Shown here piece after piece: positions 7,980-16,766 of a stretch of DNA of 64,000 nt. The translations under genes were made by a program, and so were the position numbers. A model generated the notes under the pieces. That model searched no databases, was not told the origin of the DNA, and worked only from the letters and a program-made list of their open reading frames with translations. How positions within the stretch are numbered: the stretch's first letter is position 1; each line of letters begins with the position of its first letter. Source of the stretch: Planococcus plakortidis (GTDB taxonomy: Bacteria > Bacillota > Bacilli > Bacillales_A > Planococcaceae); the NCBI RefSeq assembly GCF_001687605.2, contig NZ_CP016539.2:712501-776500 (forward strand), given 5' to 3'.

Positions 7980-8774
7980 TCAACAATCCATTATCAACTG
8001 AACTTCCACCCCGAAATGGTCCGATACGAGCGGCTTGTGGTCGCCATTGAAGATGACTTTCGACGATTTGACCTTGAAGGGTTCGGTGGACAGGATCAAA
8101 TCGATGCGCAAGTCTTGCTTGTTGTCACTCCAGCCGGTGATTTTGCCTTGGACGGTGATGCCGGCATCTTTTTCCTCGGCCAGTGTGTAGGTGTCGTGCA
8201 GCCCATTTTCCAATAAGTAGACATAGCCTTGTTGTTCGAGCGAGGCGTCGTTATTGAAGTCGCCCATCAAAAAAGCAGGGGCATCTGTTTTCATTTGCCC
8301 AAGCAGCTGGTCGGCCTGGAATTGGAACGGCTCTTCCACATCGTGCCACCAGCCGGTGTGGCAGGAATAGAACGTGAAGGGCTGGCCTTTGTAATGGATC
8401 ATTGCGCCGACAATCTTCCGCGTTTTCGGGGAATGCTTGTCGGTGCTTTGGCTGACGAAAAAGCTATGTTCATCGATGACCGGGTGGCGCGTCAAGATCA
8501 CCAGCCCTTCTTCGTAGCGTCCGTAGACGAGGTGGGAGAAATCCCATACCATCGAATAGCCTGTCACGCCGAGTTGCTCCAGCTCCTGAAGCAGGACCCG
8601 TGCGTAATTGTCGTGCTTGACGACATGTTCTGGTTCATCGTCGATCGACTGGTTGACTTCCTGCAAGGCGATGACGTCATACTCCTTTTCGGCAATGGCT
8701 TGTGCCAAGTGGCGGATTTTCTCCAGCTGGTTTTCTTCGTGCCAAGCGTGGCAATTCAAAGTCAGTAGTTTCAT
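7980..8774 (-). CDS. Endonuclease/exonuclease/phosphatase (EEP) family hydrolase
   Basis: 264-aa hydrolase of the DNase I/sphingomyelinase-like superfamily, without signal peptide. Catalytic landmarks in order: TLNCHAW, VIALQEVNQ (metal-binding Glu), GDFNND (Asp/Asn pair) and SDHFGVEV (the general-base His). Substrates in the family range from DNA to sugar-phosphates and lipids. The start at 8774 follows GGAGG. It lies downstream of ptsG on the same strand but a terminator-like hairpin separates them, so a link to glucose uptake is only positional. Confidence 0.85.
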   Translation of the reverse strand: MKLLTLNCHAWHEENQLEKIRHLAQAIAEKEYDVIALQEVNQSIDDEPEHVVKHDNYARVLLQELEQLGVTGYSMVWDFSHLVYGRYEEGLVILTRHPVIDEHSFFVSQSTDKHSPKTRKIVGAMIHYKGQPFTFYSCHTGWWHDVEEPFQFQADQLLGQMKTDAPAFLMGDFNNDASLEQQGYVYLLENGLHDTYTLAEEKDAGITVQGKITGWSDNKQDLRIDLILSTEPFKVKSSKVIFNGDHKPLVSDHFGVEVQLIMDC

Positions 8775-8810
8775 CGGTTCATTCCTCCAAGAATAGCTAT
8801 TTTACAGAAA

Positions 8811-8848
8811 ACCCGGACCTAAGCGAAGCAATTCACGCGGGTCCGGGT
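8811..8848 (-). terminator. Intrinsic terminator after ptsG
   Basis: ACCCGGACC and GGTCCGGGT form a 9-base perfect stem; on the minus strand a short U-rich stretch follows. Confidence 0.7.
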
Positions 8849-8871
8849 GTGAAGCTGGCAAGGAAAGCTTT

Positions 8872-10929
8872 TTAGACTTCTTCGTTCCCGCCAGTGATTT
8901 CGATCAGGTCTTTCGTATTCGACTCGACGTGGCCGGAGGTTTTGATGTTCACTTGCTGGCCTTCCTGAAGGCTCGTGAACACGACCGGCGTGATGATGGA
9001 GGGAGCGTGTTCGCTAATATAGGCGAGGTCCATTTCCATCAATAACTGCCCTTGTTCAACGAGGTCGCCTTGCTCGACGTGCGCCGTGAAGCCTTCGCCT
9101 TTCAAGTGGACGGTATCGATGCCAATGTGGATGAGCATTTCAGTGCCGTCATCCGCTTTCAAACCGATGGCGTGTTTCGTCGGGAACAAGGTGACGACTT
9201 CTCCGTTCACTGGAGAGAACACTTTGCCTTCAGACGGTTTGATCGCAAAGCCGTCGCCGACCATTCTGCCCGAAAAGACTTGGTCCGGCACATCGGTGAT
9301 CGGCAGGATGTCGCCTGTGATCGGGATGCCGAAATCGACTGTGCCGAGGCGTACCGGTGCATCTCCCGCGTCTTTCGCCTGGTCGATGATCTCGGAGACG
9401 TCTTGTTTCGTGCGCGGCGTCTTGCCGTTGATGATGTCTTGCATTTGACCGCGCAGATTGTCGGAGACGGGCCCGAAGATCGCTTGGATGTTATTGCCGA
9501 CTTCCATGACGCCGGAAGCCCCGAGTTTTTTCAATTTATTCTTATCGACTACACTTTTGTCTTCTACACTGACGCGCAGGCGGGTGATGCAGGCATCCAG
9601 GTGGGTGATGTTCTGTTGTCCGCCCATCGCTTGCAGGATTTCATAAGGCAGTTCGCCGACAGCTTCGTCGCCGTCTTCGTTTTCTTCTTCGTCTTCACGT
9701 CCCGGAGTCATCAAATTGAATTTTTGGATGGCGAAACGGAAGCCGAAATAGTAAATGACTGCGAAGAACAGGCCGACGACGATGACCCAGAACCATTCCG
9801 TTCTGCCCGGCATGACGCCGAACAGCAGGAAGTCGATCAAGCCGCCGGAGAAGGTCATGCCGATTTTGACGTCGAGGATGTGCATGATCATGAACGATAG
9901 CCCCGCGAATACTGCGTGGATCCCGAACAACACGGGAGCGACGAAAAGGAATGCGAATTCAAGCGGTTCAGTGATCCCTGTCAGGAATGAAGTAAGGGCA
10001 GCTGATGCCATGATGCCGCCGACAACTTTCTTGCGTTCAGGGCGTGCGCAGTGGTAGATCGCGAGTGCTGCCGCTGGAAGTCCGAACATCATGAACGGGA
10101 ATTTCCCTGTCATGAACGTGCCGGCCGTGAATTCGACACCGTCCTGCAGCTGTTCAAAGAAGATGCGCTGGTCGCCGCGGATGATTTCGCCTGCGGCATT
10201 GGTATATGAGCCGAACTCAAACCAGAACGGCGAATAGAAAATATGGTGGAGCCCGAAAGGAATCAACGAACGTTCGATGACGCCGAATACAAAGGCCGCC
10301 AGTGTGCGGTTCGTTTCCAGCATGAAATGGGACAACGCGTTCAAGCCGTTCTGTGCGAAAGGCCAGACGAGGAACATGGCGATGCCGAGGAACAATGCCG
10401 AGAAAGCGGTGATGATCGGGACAAAGCGCTTTCCTGCAAAAAAGCCGAGAAATTGCGGCAAGTTGATATTGAAGAATTTATTGTACATGGTTGCGGCCAG
10501 TATCCCGACGATGATCCCGCCGAAGACGCCGGTCTGCAAGGTCGGGATCCCGAGGACCATGGCGTAGGCCGGGTCTGACGTGGCCATGTCTTCCGTGATG
10601 CCGCCGACGGCTTTCATCGTGACGTTCATGATCAAATAGCCGATGATCGCGGCGAGGCCTGCGACCCCGTCGCCGCCGGCTAAGCCGATCGCGACGCCGA
10701 CCGCAAATAGCAGTGGCAGGTTATCAAAGACGACACCGCCGGCTTCCGCCATGACGTGGAGCAAGGACTGGACCCACGGGGTGCCGAAGAATGGTACCGC
10801 TTCCACAAATGTGTCTTGTGAAAAGCTTGTGCCGAATGCCAGCAAAATTCCGGCTGCGGGCAAGAGCGCGACCGGCAGCATCAATGCCTTCCCGACTTTT
10901 TGCAAAGTACCGAATACGTTAGTAGACAT
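8872..10929 (-). CDS. ptsG: PTS glucose transporter subunit EIICBA
   Basis: 685-aa single-chain phosphotransferase permease that imports and phosphorylates glucose. Order: EIIC membrane domain (residues 1 to about 420, with [21 protein letters not shown] first span and [18 protein letters not shown]), a Glu-rich linker, EIIB with the phosphocysteine in [12 protein letters not shown], and EIIA with the active His in [17 protein letters not shown]. The length fits Bacillus PtsG. The start at 10929 follows AAAGGAGG; the Met 25 codons upstream has none. It is preceded by a RAT/terminator and by glcT, so induction by glucose through antitermination is expected. A GlcNAc-type specificity is less likely given GlcT next door. 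Confidence 0.93.
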   Translation of the reverse strand: MSTNVFGTLQKVGKALMLPVALLPAAGILLAFGTSFSQDTFVEAVPFFGTPWVQSLLHVMAEAGGVVFDNLPLLFAVGVAIGLAGGDGVAGLAAIIGYLIMNVTMKAVGGITEDMATSDPAYAMVLGIPTLQTGVFGGIIVGILAATMYNKFFNINLPQFLGFFAGKRFVPIITAFSALFLGIAMFLVWPFAQNGLNALSHFMLETNRTLAAFVFGVIERSLIPFGLHHIFYSPFWFEFGSYTNAAGEIIRGDQRIFFEQLQDGVEFTAGTFMTGKFPFMMFGLPAAALAIYHCARPERKKVVGGIMASAALTSFLTGITEPLEFAFLFVAPVLFGIHAVFAGLSFMIMHILDVKIGMTFSGGLIDFLLFGVMPGRTEWFWVIVVGLFFAVIYYFGFRFAIQKFNLMTPGREDEEENEDGDEAVGELPYEILQAMGGQQNITHLDACITRLRVSVEDKSVVDKNKLKKLGASGVMEVGNNIQAIFGPVSDNLRGQMQDIINGKTPRTKQDVSEIIDQAKDAGDAPVRLGTVDFGIPITGDILPITDVPDQVFSGRMVGDGFAIKPSEGKVFSPVNGEVVTLFPTKHAIGLKADDGTEMLIHIGIDTVHLKGEGFTAHVEQGDLVEQGQLLMEMDLAYISEHAPSIITPVVFTSLQEGQQVNIKTSGHVESNTKDLIEITGGNEEV

Positions 10930-11011
10930 AAAGTTTCCTCCTTTATTGGTAAAACGAAGTGCGAATGCAAATGGCTTGAGCGTGTTTGGCGGAAGTTGAA
11001 GCATACAAAAA

Positions 11012-11090
11012 AGGCATGAGCGGAAAAGGCATCGGTAAAAAAGGGGAGAAGCCCCTGGATTAACCGTTGTACCTTTTCATACTCATGCCT
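11012..11090 (-). terminator. RAT-overlapping terminator in the ptsG leader
   Basis: On the minus strand AGGCATGAG (inside the RAT) pairs with CTCATGCCT, which is followed by TTTTTT. An inner GGGGCTTCTCCCC hairpin lies in the loop region. The 5' arm is shared with the RAT, so GlcT binding should prevent termination. Confidence 0.85.
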
Positions 11091-11107
11091 GATCGAATCA
11101 GTAACAC
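11078..11107 (-). promoter_or_regulatory. RAT, GlcT-binding ribonucleic antiterminator
   Basis: Minus strand TGTTACTGATTCGATCAGG continuing into CATGAG, the GlcT-type RAT sequence known from Bacillus and Staphylococcus ptsG leaders. It lies directly after the glcT stop codon and ahead of the terminator it controls. Confidence 0.88.
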
Positions 11108-11114
11108 GTATGAA

Positions 11115-11957
11115 TCAGTTTGTATGGGTCAAGCGCTGCAGATGAATCGTCAGATAAAGCACTTCCGCTTCGTCGACAGGCTTTTTTAATTGGTTTTGCA
11201 TGACTTTGATCAGCTTCCAAGCCAAATTATAGCACACGGGATATTCGGCTTTCAATAGCTCCTGGAGTTTATTCTCATCGCCCAGCGACTCGCCGTGATG
11301 GATGCGGTCAATCGCCCGGTGCAGGTGCTGGATCAGCCGGTGGTGATTGACGGTGTCTTTGCTCAAATCGACTTTCAGCCCGTCTTCGATCAATTGCGTC
11401 AGGCGCGAGATGAGCGCATGGTCGCGGTTGATGTCACGCAAGGATTTATCGGTCACGGCGCTGTGGATGTGGAGCGCGATAAAGCCGATCTCGCCTTCCG
11501 GGAACACGATGCCCATGCGGTTTTCGAATGCCTTCACGACGCCTTTTGCCACCTGGTATTCTTTCGGATACAAAGACTCGATTTCAAACAGGAAGGAGTT
11601 CGAGAACTGCATGTTCTGCTGGATGCGCTTGATGGCGAAAGACAAATGATCCGTCAGCGCTACATGGATGTGTTCATTCAACTCGGTACCCATCTGTTCT
11701 TCGATGTATAAGAGCTGGTCGTTGATAAACGCGATGAGGTCTTCAGCGATATGCGGGATCAAATTGACGAATTGTTTCTTTTCCGCCTCGTCTTTTAACA
11801 GGAAGGTCTTATCGGCATGGCCAAACGAAATGACATCGCCTTTTTTCCGGTTGAAGCCGAGGCCATTTCCGATCAAGACGACTTCCTTATAGGTATCATG
11901 GCGGGCGATCACGACATTGTTATTCAATACTTTCTCGATGGTCAATAGCTGTTCCAT
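11115..11957 (-). CDS. glcT: BglG-family transcription antiterminator GlcT
   Basis: 280-aa RNA-binding antiterminator that keeps ptsG transcription going when glucose is present. Residues 1-55 are the CAT RNA-binding domain (LTIEKVLNNNVV, GNGLGFNRKKGD), followed by two PTS regulation domains with the conserved histidines (LTDHLSFAIKR, FIALHIHSA, HHRLIQHLHRAIDR, YLTIHLQRL). GGAGG six bases upstream fixes the start at 11957 rather than the Met four codons earlier. Its RAT target is immediately downstream and ptsG follows, the same order as in Bacillus subtilis. EIIB of PtsG is expected to inactivate it by phosphorylation when glucose is absent (family knowledge). Confidence 0.93.
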   Translation of the reverse strand: MEQLLTIEKVLNNNVVIARHDTYKEVVLIGNGLGFNRKKGDVISFGHADKTFLLKDEAEKKQFVNLIPHIAEDLIAFINDQLLYIEEQMGTELNEHIHVALTDHLSFAIKRIQQNMQFSNSFLFEIESLYPKEYQVAKGVVKAFENRMGIVFPEGEIGFIALHIHSAVTDKSLRDINRDHALISRLTQLIEDGLKVDLSKDTVNHHRLIQHLHRAIDRIHHGESLGDENKLQELLKAEYPVCYNLAWKLIKVMQNQLKKPVDEAEVLYLTIHLQRLTHTN

Positions 11958-12005
11958 GATTTCCTCCATTCAAAAACACGCCTCGATGTGTTAAGCATAA
12001 TTCAA

Positions 12006-12035
12006 GTTATACAGGAAATGGGCGTGGGAAAACAA
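12006..12035 (-). promoter_or_regulatory. Candidate sigma-A promoter of glcT
   Basis: Minus strand TTGTTT (12035-12030), 18-base spacer, TATAAC (12011-12006), about 50 bases before the glcT start. Confidence 0.5.
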
Positions 12036-12063
12036 GTTCGAAGTTTGAGAGGTGCTTTCTTGA

Positions 12064-12151
12064 GTGTCCCTGTGTCAGGCGCAATTCGCTCCACAGAAAA
12101 CGCATAGGGAGGGGATTTCGGTTTGAATTGGTCCCTGTGTTAGACACAATT
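12064..12151 (+). repeat. Dispersed palindromic repeat, composite copy A (two motifs)
   Basis: Two copies of the motif CCCTGTGTNAGACACAATT (12064-12086, with GGCGC in place of GACAC, and 12131-12151) joined by a 44-base spacer containing CAGAAAAC and GGTTTGAATTGG. The whole 88-base unit aligns without gaps to 15407-15494. The motif core TGTGTCAGACACA is palindromic. Confidence 0.8.
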
Positions 12152-12169
12152 TCGATGTCGGTCGGTTGC

Positions 12170-12210
12170 GTCCCTGTGTTAGACACAATTAGGCATTGAA
12201 TTCCCTGTGT
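12170..12210 (+). repeat. Dispersed palindromic repeat, one full and one truncated copy
   Basis: GTCCCTGTGTTAGACACAAT at 12170-12189, followed by a cut-off copy TTCCCTGTGTTT at 12200-12211. It lies in the 375-base gap between glcT and the GIY-YIG-like gene. Confidence 0.75.
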
Positions 12211-12245
12211 TTAAAAGGTTTTGTTCAAGACGAAAACCCAAAGAA

Positions 12246-12293
12246 AAATGCATGAAGGAACTCTCTATTGTAGGGAGCTTTTTCATGCATTTT
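12246..12293 (-). terminator. Terminator after the GIY-YIG-like gene
   Basis: AAATGCATGAA ... TTCATGCATTTTT with an inner AGCTCCCTAC/GAGAGTTCC stem; T-rich on both strands, serving the minus-strand gene. Confidence 0.7.
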
Positions 12294-12332
12294 ATATACA
12301 AAATAGTGGATGGCCGGTTTTAAGAGTTAATT

Positions 12333-12851
12333 TCAAACAGGCGTATCATCAGTTTGTACCTTGAACATTTCATATTCAACGTCATCTAATTTACCGGTCC
12401 ATCGCAAACCTGAAACTTCCGGCAACAAGGAACGATGATCACCCCAGTTTAAGACATGTATGAGTTGAAGTTCTTTTTCAGGGAAGGAAGCAATACTTCT
12501 GGCATTGTAGGCAGGCTTATGGGAGTAGATTAACAAACGTTCTGCCAAATCGATATAGGTAGACCATGTGTCTTCATTTAACGGTTGTGCTCCATGAAGC
12601 CTGCCAATATAGATTTTATGGTTGTTCGAGTCATTGGTATACAACCAATTTTCCTGAGAAATTCGTTTGCCTAGTGTTTGATAGTCTGCTTTTCCAATAT
12701 AAAGCAAGACATCACTTCCATACACCGGGTGAGTTCCATAAATTTGATAGATTCCATAGTCAGTTTCGTCATTCATTAAATTGGGCAAGTCCTTTAGTTT
12801 ATAAGAACCTTCCCATTGGATTTGAATCAAAGTTGATGCAGTGATGGTCAT
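12333..12851 (-). CDS. GIY-YIG-like domain protein
   Basis: 172-aa protein without signal or membrane span. Residues 30-65 carry the two strands of a GIY-YIG nuclease core (YGIYQIYG ... LLYIGKADYQTLGKRI), with the spacing and basic residue expected of that fold; the later part (YIDLAERLLIYSHKPAYNARS) resembles the helix that carries the catalytic Glu and the Asn. The start follows AAAGGAGC. It is divergent to the small gene at 13027 across an AT-rich gap, and repeats flank both. The family includes DNA repair, restriction and homing nucleases; this standalone form is not assigned to any of them. Confidence 0.7.
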   Translation of the reverse strand: MTITASTLIQIQWEGSYKLKDLPNLMNDETDYGIYQIYGTHPVYGSDVLLYIGKADYQTLGKRISQENWLYTNDSNNHKIYIGRLHGAQPLNEDTWSTYIDLAERLLIYSHKPAYNARSIASFPEKELQLIHVLNWGDHRSLLPEVSGLRWTGKLDDVEYEMFKVQTDDTPV

Positions 12852-13026
12852 ATAATAAGCTCCTTTTAAAAAATAAGATATTATAAAAATATAAGATGAT
12901 CATAACTTAAATTGTTAAATATTTGTATATTAGTGTATAATTTATAATGCTATTTACACAAATAAATTAATAGTTAAAATGTATTAATTAAGTTAAATGT
13001 TTTTAAAGATGAATAGGGGGAAACTT

Positions 13027-13383
13027 ATGAAAATTACTATGGAGATGAGTGAAAAAGCATACCCGATAGCCAAAAGAGTTTTTGCAGGACATCTTACAAG
13101 AAATAACGGGAAGATTGAAATCAATAGAATTTCGGGAATGAACGAAGGATCTGCGCAAGCGTACATCATGATTTTTCTGGCTATGATGAGTGGAGAAGAA
13201 TACAAACGGGCATTTAATAATGAGACAAACAAGTTTTTGTTGGAGAGTATTCGAAAAGATTACGGTGAACAGCGCTTCGTCAATGCATTAAATGCTGTAC
13301 AGAAGCATATAGATTATTACTCCACTCTCAATAAAGGAAATTTAACAGGTTTGCAAACTATTGTTGATGAGTTAAGGCCATGA
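13027..13383 (+). CDS. Small hypothetical protein, resembles N-terminal modules found with HNH nucleases
   Basis: 118-aa soluble, helix-rich protein (MKITMEMSEKAYPIAKRVF, MNEGSAQAYIMIFLAMMSGEEY, DYGEQRFVNALNAVQKHI). The SD AGGGGG six bases upstream supports 13027 over the Met ten codons earlier. The pattern recalls an N-terminal domain that in other Bacillales proteins precedes HNH endonuclease domains, but here it stands alone and no catalytic motif is visible; this recollection is not checked. Divergent to the GIY-YIG-like gene and closed by a strong terminator. Confidence 0.6.
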   Translation: MKITMEMSEKAYPIAKRVFAGHLTRNNGKIEINRISGMNEGSAQAYIMIFLAMMSGEEYKRAFNNETNKFLLESIRKDYGEQRFVNALNAVQKHIDYYSTLNKGNLTGLQTIVDELRP

Positions 13384-13429
13384 TTTGTTAAGTTGTTTTG
13401 CACATAGTGGGCGAAATATGAAAAAGAAT

Positions 13430-13468
13430 GAAGCCGCTCCGAAAATACGGAGGGGCTTCTTTTTTTTG
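13430..13468 (+). terminator. Intrinsic terminator after the 118-aa gene
   Basis: GAAGCCGCTCCG / CGGAGGGGCTTC with a T8-9 run. Confidence 0.85.
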
Positions 13469-13472
13469 CTTA

Positions 13473-13580
13473 AATTGTGTGGTGCACAGGGACGAATTCA
13501 GTCATGCGCAAGAGATAAACTCCGCCATATCCATACTCTCAGTCATTTCCTTACGTTTAAATTGTGTCTGACACAGGGAC
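13473..13580 (-). repeat. Dispersed palindromic repeat, pair of copies in minus orientation
   Basis: Motif copies at 13473-13493 (AATTGTGTGGTGCACAGGGA) and 13559-13580 (AATTGTGTCTGACACAGGGA), both inverted relative to copy A. The second copy supplies the last codons and the stop of the adenine deaminase gene. Confidence 0.75.
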
Positions 13581-15299
13581 AGGAACAGAAATATGCCGGA
13601 ATTTCGCGACATCGAACAATCCCCGGTCGGTCAGTTTCAGGTGGGGAATGACCGGCAGCGACAGGAACGATAAAGTCAGGAAGGCATTGAAATGGGTTGG
13701 AGCACCGATCTGAAGCAGGCTGTGATCCATTGTCTTCAGCTGCTCATAAACTGCAGGAAACGGTTTGTCGGACATCAAGCCGGCAATCGGCAGCGGCAAA
13801 CTGGCCAGGACTTCGCCATTTTGGACGACCGCCAAACCGCCTTGCAGCTGCTGGAGTGCATTGATTGCTGCTAACATATCGTCATCATTCGTCCCGACCA
13901 CAATGACATTATGCGAATCGTGCGCGACGGTTGTCGCGATGGCGCCGTTTTGGAGGCCGAGCCCTTTGACAATGCCGAGCCCGATGTTGCCGGTCGCCCG
14001 GTGGCGTTCGATGACGGCGATTTTCAAATGGCCGCTTGCCGGATTCGAAACAAACATGCCGTCAGCGACTGGCACGTCTTCTATTAAATGCTCGGTGATC
14101 AATTTGTTCGGGTTGATGCCGATAATATGTGCGGCCGCATTCGTGCCCATTGGAATTTGCAGCATGTCTGCGGACAGTTCGGCAATGCGTACTGTTTCCC
14201 GCACCGAGGAGCTGTCACAGTCTGTATTTACGGGCCCTGCATAGCGGCCGTCTTTCGCCGCCAACTGCCCACTTTTATAGACTTCAGCAATCGTGAAGTC
14301 TTCCAAATTATCGAGCAAGACAAAATCTGCGTCATAGCCAGGAGCGATGGCACCTTTATGATGAAGCCCGAAACATTGGGCAGCATTCAAGGTCGCCATG
14401 GAAATGGCGGTGATGGGGTGGATGCCATACTGAATGGCTGTCCGGACGTTGTAATCGACGCTGCCTTCTTCGATCAGATCATCAAGGTGCTTATCATCTG
14501 TGCAGAACAAGCAGCGCTGCGCATTTTGTTCGGTTACGCCTTCGAGTAAAGCGTGCAGGTCTTTCGCGACAGAACCTTCTCGCAGCATGACGTACAGGCC
14601 GCGTTCAAGGCGCATCGCCATTTCCTCTTTCGTCACGCATTCGTGGTCCGTCAAGATGCCGGCGGTGCCGTAAACATTGATATCATTTGCGCTGAGTCCC
14701 GCTGCGTGGCCGTCGATTTGATTGCTCAGCAGGAGTTTATCGAGGATCGCTTCATCTCCATTCAATACGGCGGGGAAATCCATCACTTCCGCCAAGCCGA
14801 GCACTGAATCGCGCCCGGCAAAAGGCCGCAAGTCGCCCGCAGACAACCGGGCTCCCGCATTCTCGAATGGCGTCGCCGGGACACACGACGGCAGCATCAT
14901 TTTAATATCGAGCATTGCCGATCGCGCATCTTTCAGCATGAACTCAAGCCCGTCCGTCCCGCTGACATTGGCGATTTCATGCGGATCGGTAATGGCAGTC
15001 GTCACGCCGTGCGGCAGCACGATTTGCGAGAACTGCTGGGGCGTGACCATCGACGACTCGATGTGGACATGGGCATCGATCAAGCCGGGTGCGATGAACT
15101 TTCCTTTGGCATCGATTTCCTCGATGCCCTCATACTCACCGATTCCGACGATCACGCCATCGCTGACCGCCACGTCTCCGGTCGTCAAGGTTTTCGTGAA
15201 GACATTGACAATCGACGCATGGCGGATGACGAGGTCTGCTTTTTTCCGTTTGTTGGCAACGTCGATCCTGTTTTTCAATTGGGCTTTTTTCAAGTCCAT
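13557..15299 (-). CDS. ade: Adenine deaminase
   Basis: 580-aa amidohydrolase converting adenine to hypoxanthine plus ammonia in purine salvage. Metal-binding and family motifs: APGLIDAHVHIESSM, TTAITDPHEIANV, LGLAEVMDFPAV, DGHAAGLSANDI and FCTDDKHLDDL; the C-terminal half has VAHDSHNVIVVGTND. The start at 15299 follows AAAGGAGCG. No purine riboswitch was found upstream. Odd point: the final residues, PVPVSDTI and the stop, are read entirely from a copy of the dispersed repeat, so the natural C-terminus has been replaced or extended by repeat insertion. Length otherwise matches the Bacillus enzyme. Confidence 0.93.
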   Translation of the reverse strand: MDLKKAQLKNRIDVANKRKKADLVIRHASIVNVFTKTLTTGDVAVSDGVIVGIGEYEGIEEIDAKGKFIAPGLIDAHVHIESSMVTPQQFSQIVLPHGVTTAITDPHEIANVSGTDGLEFMLKDARSAMLDIKMMLPSCVPATPFENAGARLSAGDLRPFAGRDSVLGLAEVMDFPAVLNGDEAILDKLLLSNQIDGHAAGLSANDINVYGTAGILTDHECVTKEEMAMRLERGLYVMLREGSVAKDLHALLEGVTEQNAQRCLFCTDDKHLDDLIEEGSVDYNVRTAIQYGIHPITAISMATLNAAQCFGLHHKGAIAPGYDADFVLLDNLEDFTIAEVYKSGQLAAKDGRYAGPVNTDCDSSSVRETVRIAELSADMLQIPMGTNAAAHIIGINPNKLITEHLIEDVPVADGMFVSNPASGHLKIAVIERHRATGNIGLGIVKGLGLQNGAIATTVAHDSHNVIVVGTNDDDMLAAINALQQLQGGLAVVQNGEVLASLPLPIAGLMSDKPFPAVYEQLKTMDHSLLQIGAPTHFNAFLTLSFLSLPVIPHLKLTDRGLFDVAKFRHISVPVPVSDTI

Positions 15300-15406
15300 T
15301 CACGCTCCTTTTGCTGCTCGCTTGTGTATTCAAGGAGATTCGAGTTTTGCTTTATTCTACAGCAGGGCGGCTTCAAGCTCTAGCAAAAAAGAGAGGAATG
15401 TTTGAG

Positions 15407-15494
15407 GTGTCCCTGTGTCAGACACAATTCAAAACGCAGAAAACATGTGGGAAGTGGATTCCGGTTTGAATCGGCCCCTGTGTTACACACAATT
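15407..15494 (+). repeat. Dispersed palindromic repeat, composite copy B
   Basis: Motifs at 15407-15429 and 15474-15494 with the same 44-base spacer length as copy A (CAGAAAAC and GGTTTGAATCGG conserved). The full unit is 88 bases, colinear with 12064-12151. Confidence 0.8.
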
Positions 15495-15500
15495 CCCGTC

Positions 15501-15530
15501 AAAAAAAGGCAAGCGCAAATTCGCGCTTGC
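15501..15530 (-). terminator. Terminator after the methionine synthase gene
   Basis: Minus strand GCAAGCGC-GAATTT-GCGCTTGC followed by CTTTTTTT. Confidence 0.85.
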
Positions 15531-15539
15531 TTTCTCCAT

Positions 15540-16667
15540 TTATTCTCCGAAAATCTCCTCGGAAACTTCCACGATGTAGCGGAGTTTGTCCCATTGCTGC
15601 TCTTCGGTCAGGAGATTGCCGTGATGCGTCGAAGCGAACCCACATTGCGGGCTGATGCACAGTTGCTCGAGTGGCACATATTTTGCGGCTTCTGCGACGC
15701 GTGCTTTGATCGCTTGTTTGTCTTCGAGTTCGCCGTTTTTCGATGTGAAAACGCCGAGTACGACTTTCGGGCCGCCTGATGGAATGTGCTCGAGTGGCTG
15801 GAAGCTGCCCGAGCGGTCGTCGTCGTATTCAAGGAAGAAGCCATCGACTTTTTCCTTGGCGAACAAGGTCGGGGCGATCAATGCATAGCTGCCTTCGAAT
15901 GCCCAGTCGGATTGGTAGTTGCCGCGGCACAAGTGGGTCGTCACGGCAAGGTCTTCCGGTTTGCCTTCGAGCACGCCGTTTGCCACGCGAAGCGCCAAGT
16001 CGATCAAATAGTCGCGGTTGTATTTGCCGTCGTTGAACGGGATGTCGGGCGATGACAGCCCGGCAATATAGACATCGTCGATTTGGATATAGCGCGCACC
16101 GGCGTCATAGAACGCTTTGAGAGCGTCACGGTATGCTTGGACAACGTCTTTCGCATAGTCTTCCAGGTCCGGATAGATTTCTTCGTTGCGGATGCCTTGG
16201 TTGAAAAATTGGTTCGGGCTTGGGATCGTCAGTTTCGGGACGGCGCGGCCGCCGACGATTTCCTTGAATTCGACGAAATCGCTGAGGAAGGGATGATTTT
16301 CATTGAATGAAATCTTGCCGGTATTGCGGACGTCGTAGGCTTCGGTTTCGACGTTTTTGAACTGATAACCTTTTTCCGGCGTATAGCCTTCGAAACCGTT
16401 GATATGAGACATGAAGTCGGTATGCCAGAACGTGCGGCGGAACTCGCCGTCCGTCACGGCTTTGAGCCCGACTTCGATTTGCTTGTCGACGATGCGCTTG
16501 ATTTCCGACGTCTCGACTTCCCGCAGCTGATCTGCCGTAATGGCACCTTCCTTGAACTGTTTGCGGGCTTCGTGAATGCTGTCGGGGCGCAATAAGCTCC
16601 CAACGTGATCCGCCTTGAATGGTGCTGTAGTTAGTTTAGGGCTTGTTTGAATAGTTGAATGGGTCAT
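15540..16667 (-). CDS. Cobalamin-independent methionine synthase-like protein (YxjG/YxjH type)
   Basis: 375-aa cytosolic enzyme corresponding to the C-terminal zinc domain of MetE, the size of Bacillus YxjG and YxjH. Seen: FKADHVGSLLRP at the N-terminus, VTDGEFRRTFWHTDF, YIQIDDVYI, the zinc ligands HLCRG and CISPQCGFAS. Lacking the N-terminal half of MetE, it probably takes a methyl group from a simpler donor than methyl-tetrahydrofolate (family inference). The start at 16667 follows GAAGGAATTTCAC. An S-box riboswitch with terminator lies just upstream, so SAM represses it. Confidence 0.9.
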   Translation of the reverse strand: MTHSTIQTSPKLTTAPFKADHVGSLLRPDSIHEARKQFKEGAITADQLREVETSEIKRIVDKQIEVGLKAVTDGEFRRTFWHTDFMSHINGFEGYTPEKGYQFKNVETEAYDVRNTGKISFNENHPFLSDFVEFKEIVGGRAVPKLTIPSPNQFFNQGIRNEEIYPDLEDYAKDVVQAYRDALKAFYDAGARYIQIDDVYIAGLSSPDIPFNDGKYNRDYLIDLALRVANGVLEGKPEDLAVTTHLCRGNYQSDWAFEGSYALIAPTLFAKEKVDGFFLEYDDDRSGSFQPLEHIPSGGPKVVLGVFTSKNGELEDKQAIKARVAEAAKYVPLEQLCISPQCGFASTHHGNLLTEEQQWDKLRYIVEVSEEIFGE

Positions 16668-16710
16668 GTGAAATTCCTTCTTTCTGTTTTTAGTGTAGGT
16701 GATGGAAATG

Positions 16711-16747
16711 AAAAATGGGGCTTTCTTCAAATAAGAAGAAAGCCCCG
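16711..16747 (-). terminator. S-box regulated terminator before the methionine synthase gene
   Basis: Minus strand GGGGCTTTCTTC and GAAGAAAGCCCC form a 12-base perfect stem with a U-rich tail. CTTCTTAT in the 5' part can alternatively pair with the aptamer 3' P1 strand. Confidence 0.85.
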
Positions 16748-16766
16748 TTTATGGGAAATGCATTCT

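Noticed and set aside
9052..9900. Plus-strand ORF of 282 codons opposite ptsG
   Set aside because: Antisense shadow: Asp/Val/Phe-rich low-complexity translation, no SD, sense strand carries an intact EIICBA.
11105..11132. ptsG promoter (TTGACC with a 16-base gap to TACGTG) on the minus strand
   Set aside because: The start would lie inside the RAT and remove part of it from the transcript, so it cannot support antitermination; the -10 is also poor.
15300..15410. Purine riboswitch before adenine deaminase
   Set aside because: I looked for the purine aptamer core and paired loops on the minus strand and did not find them.
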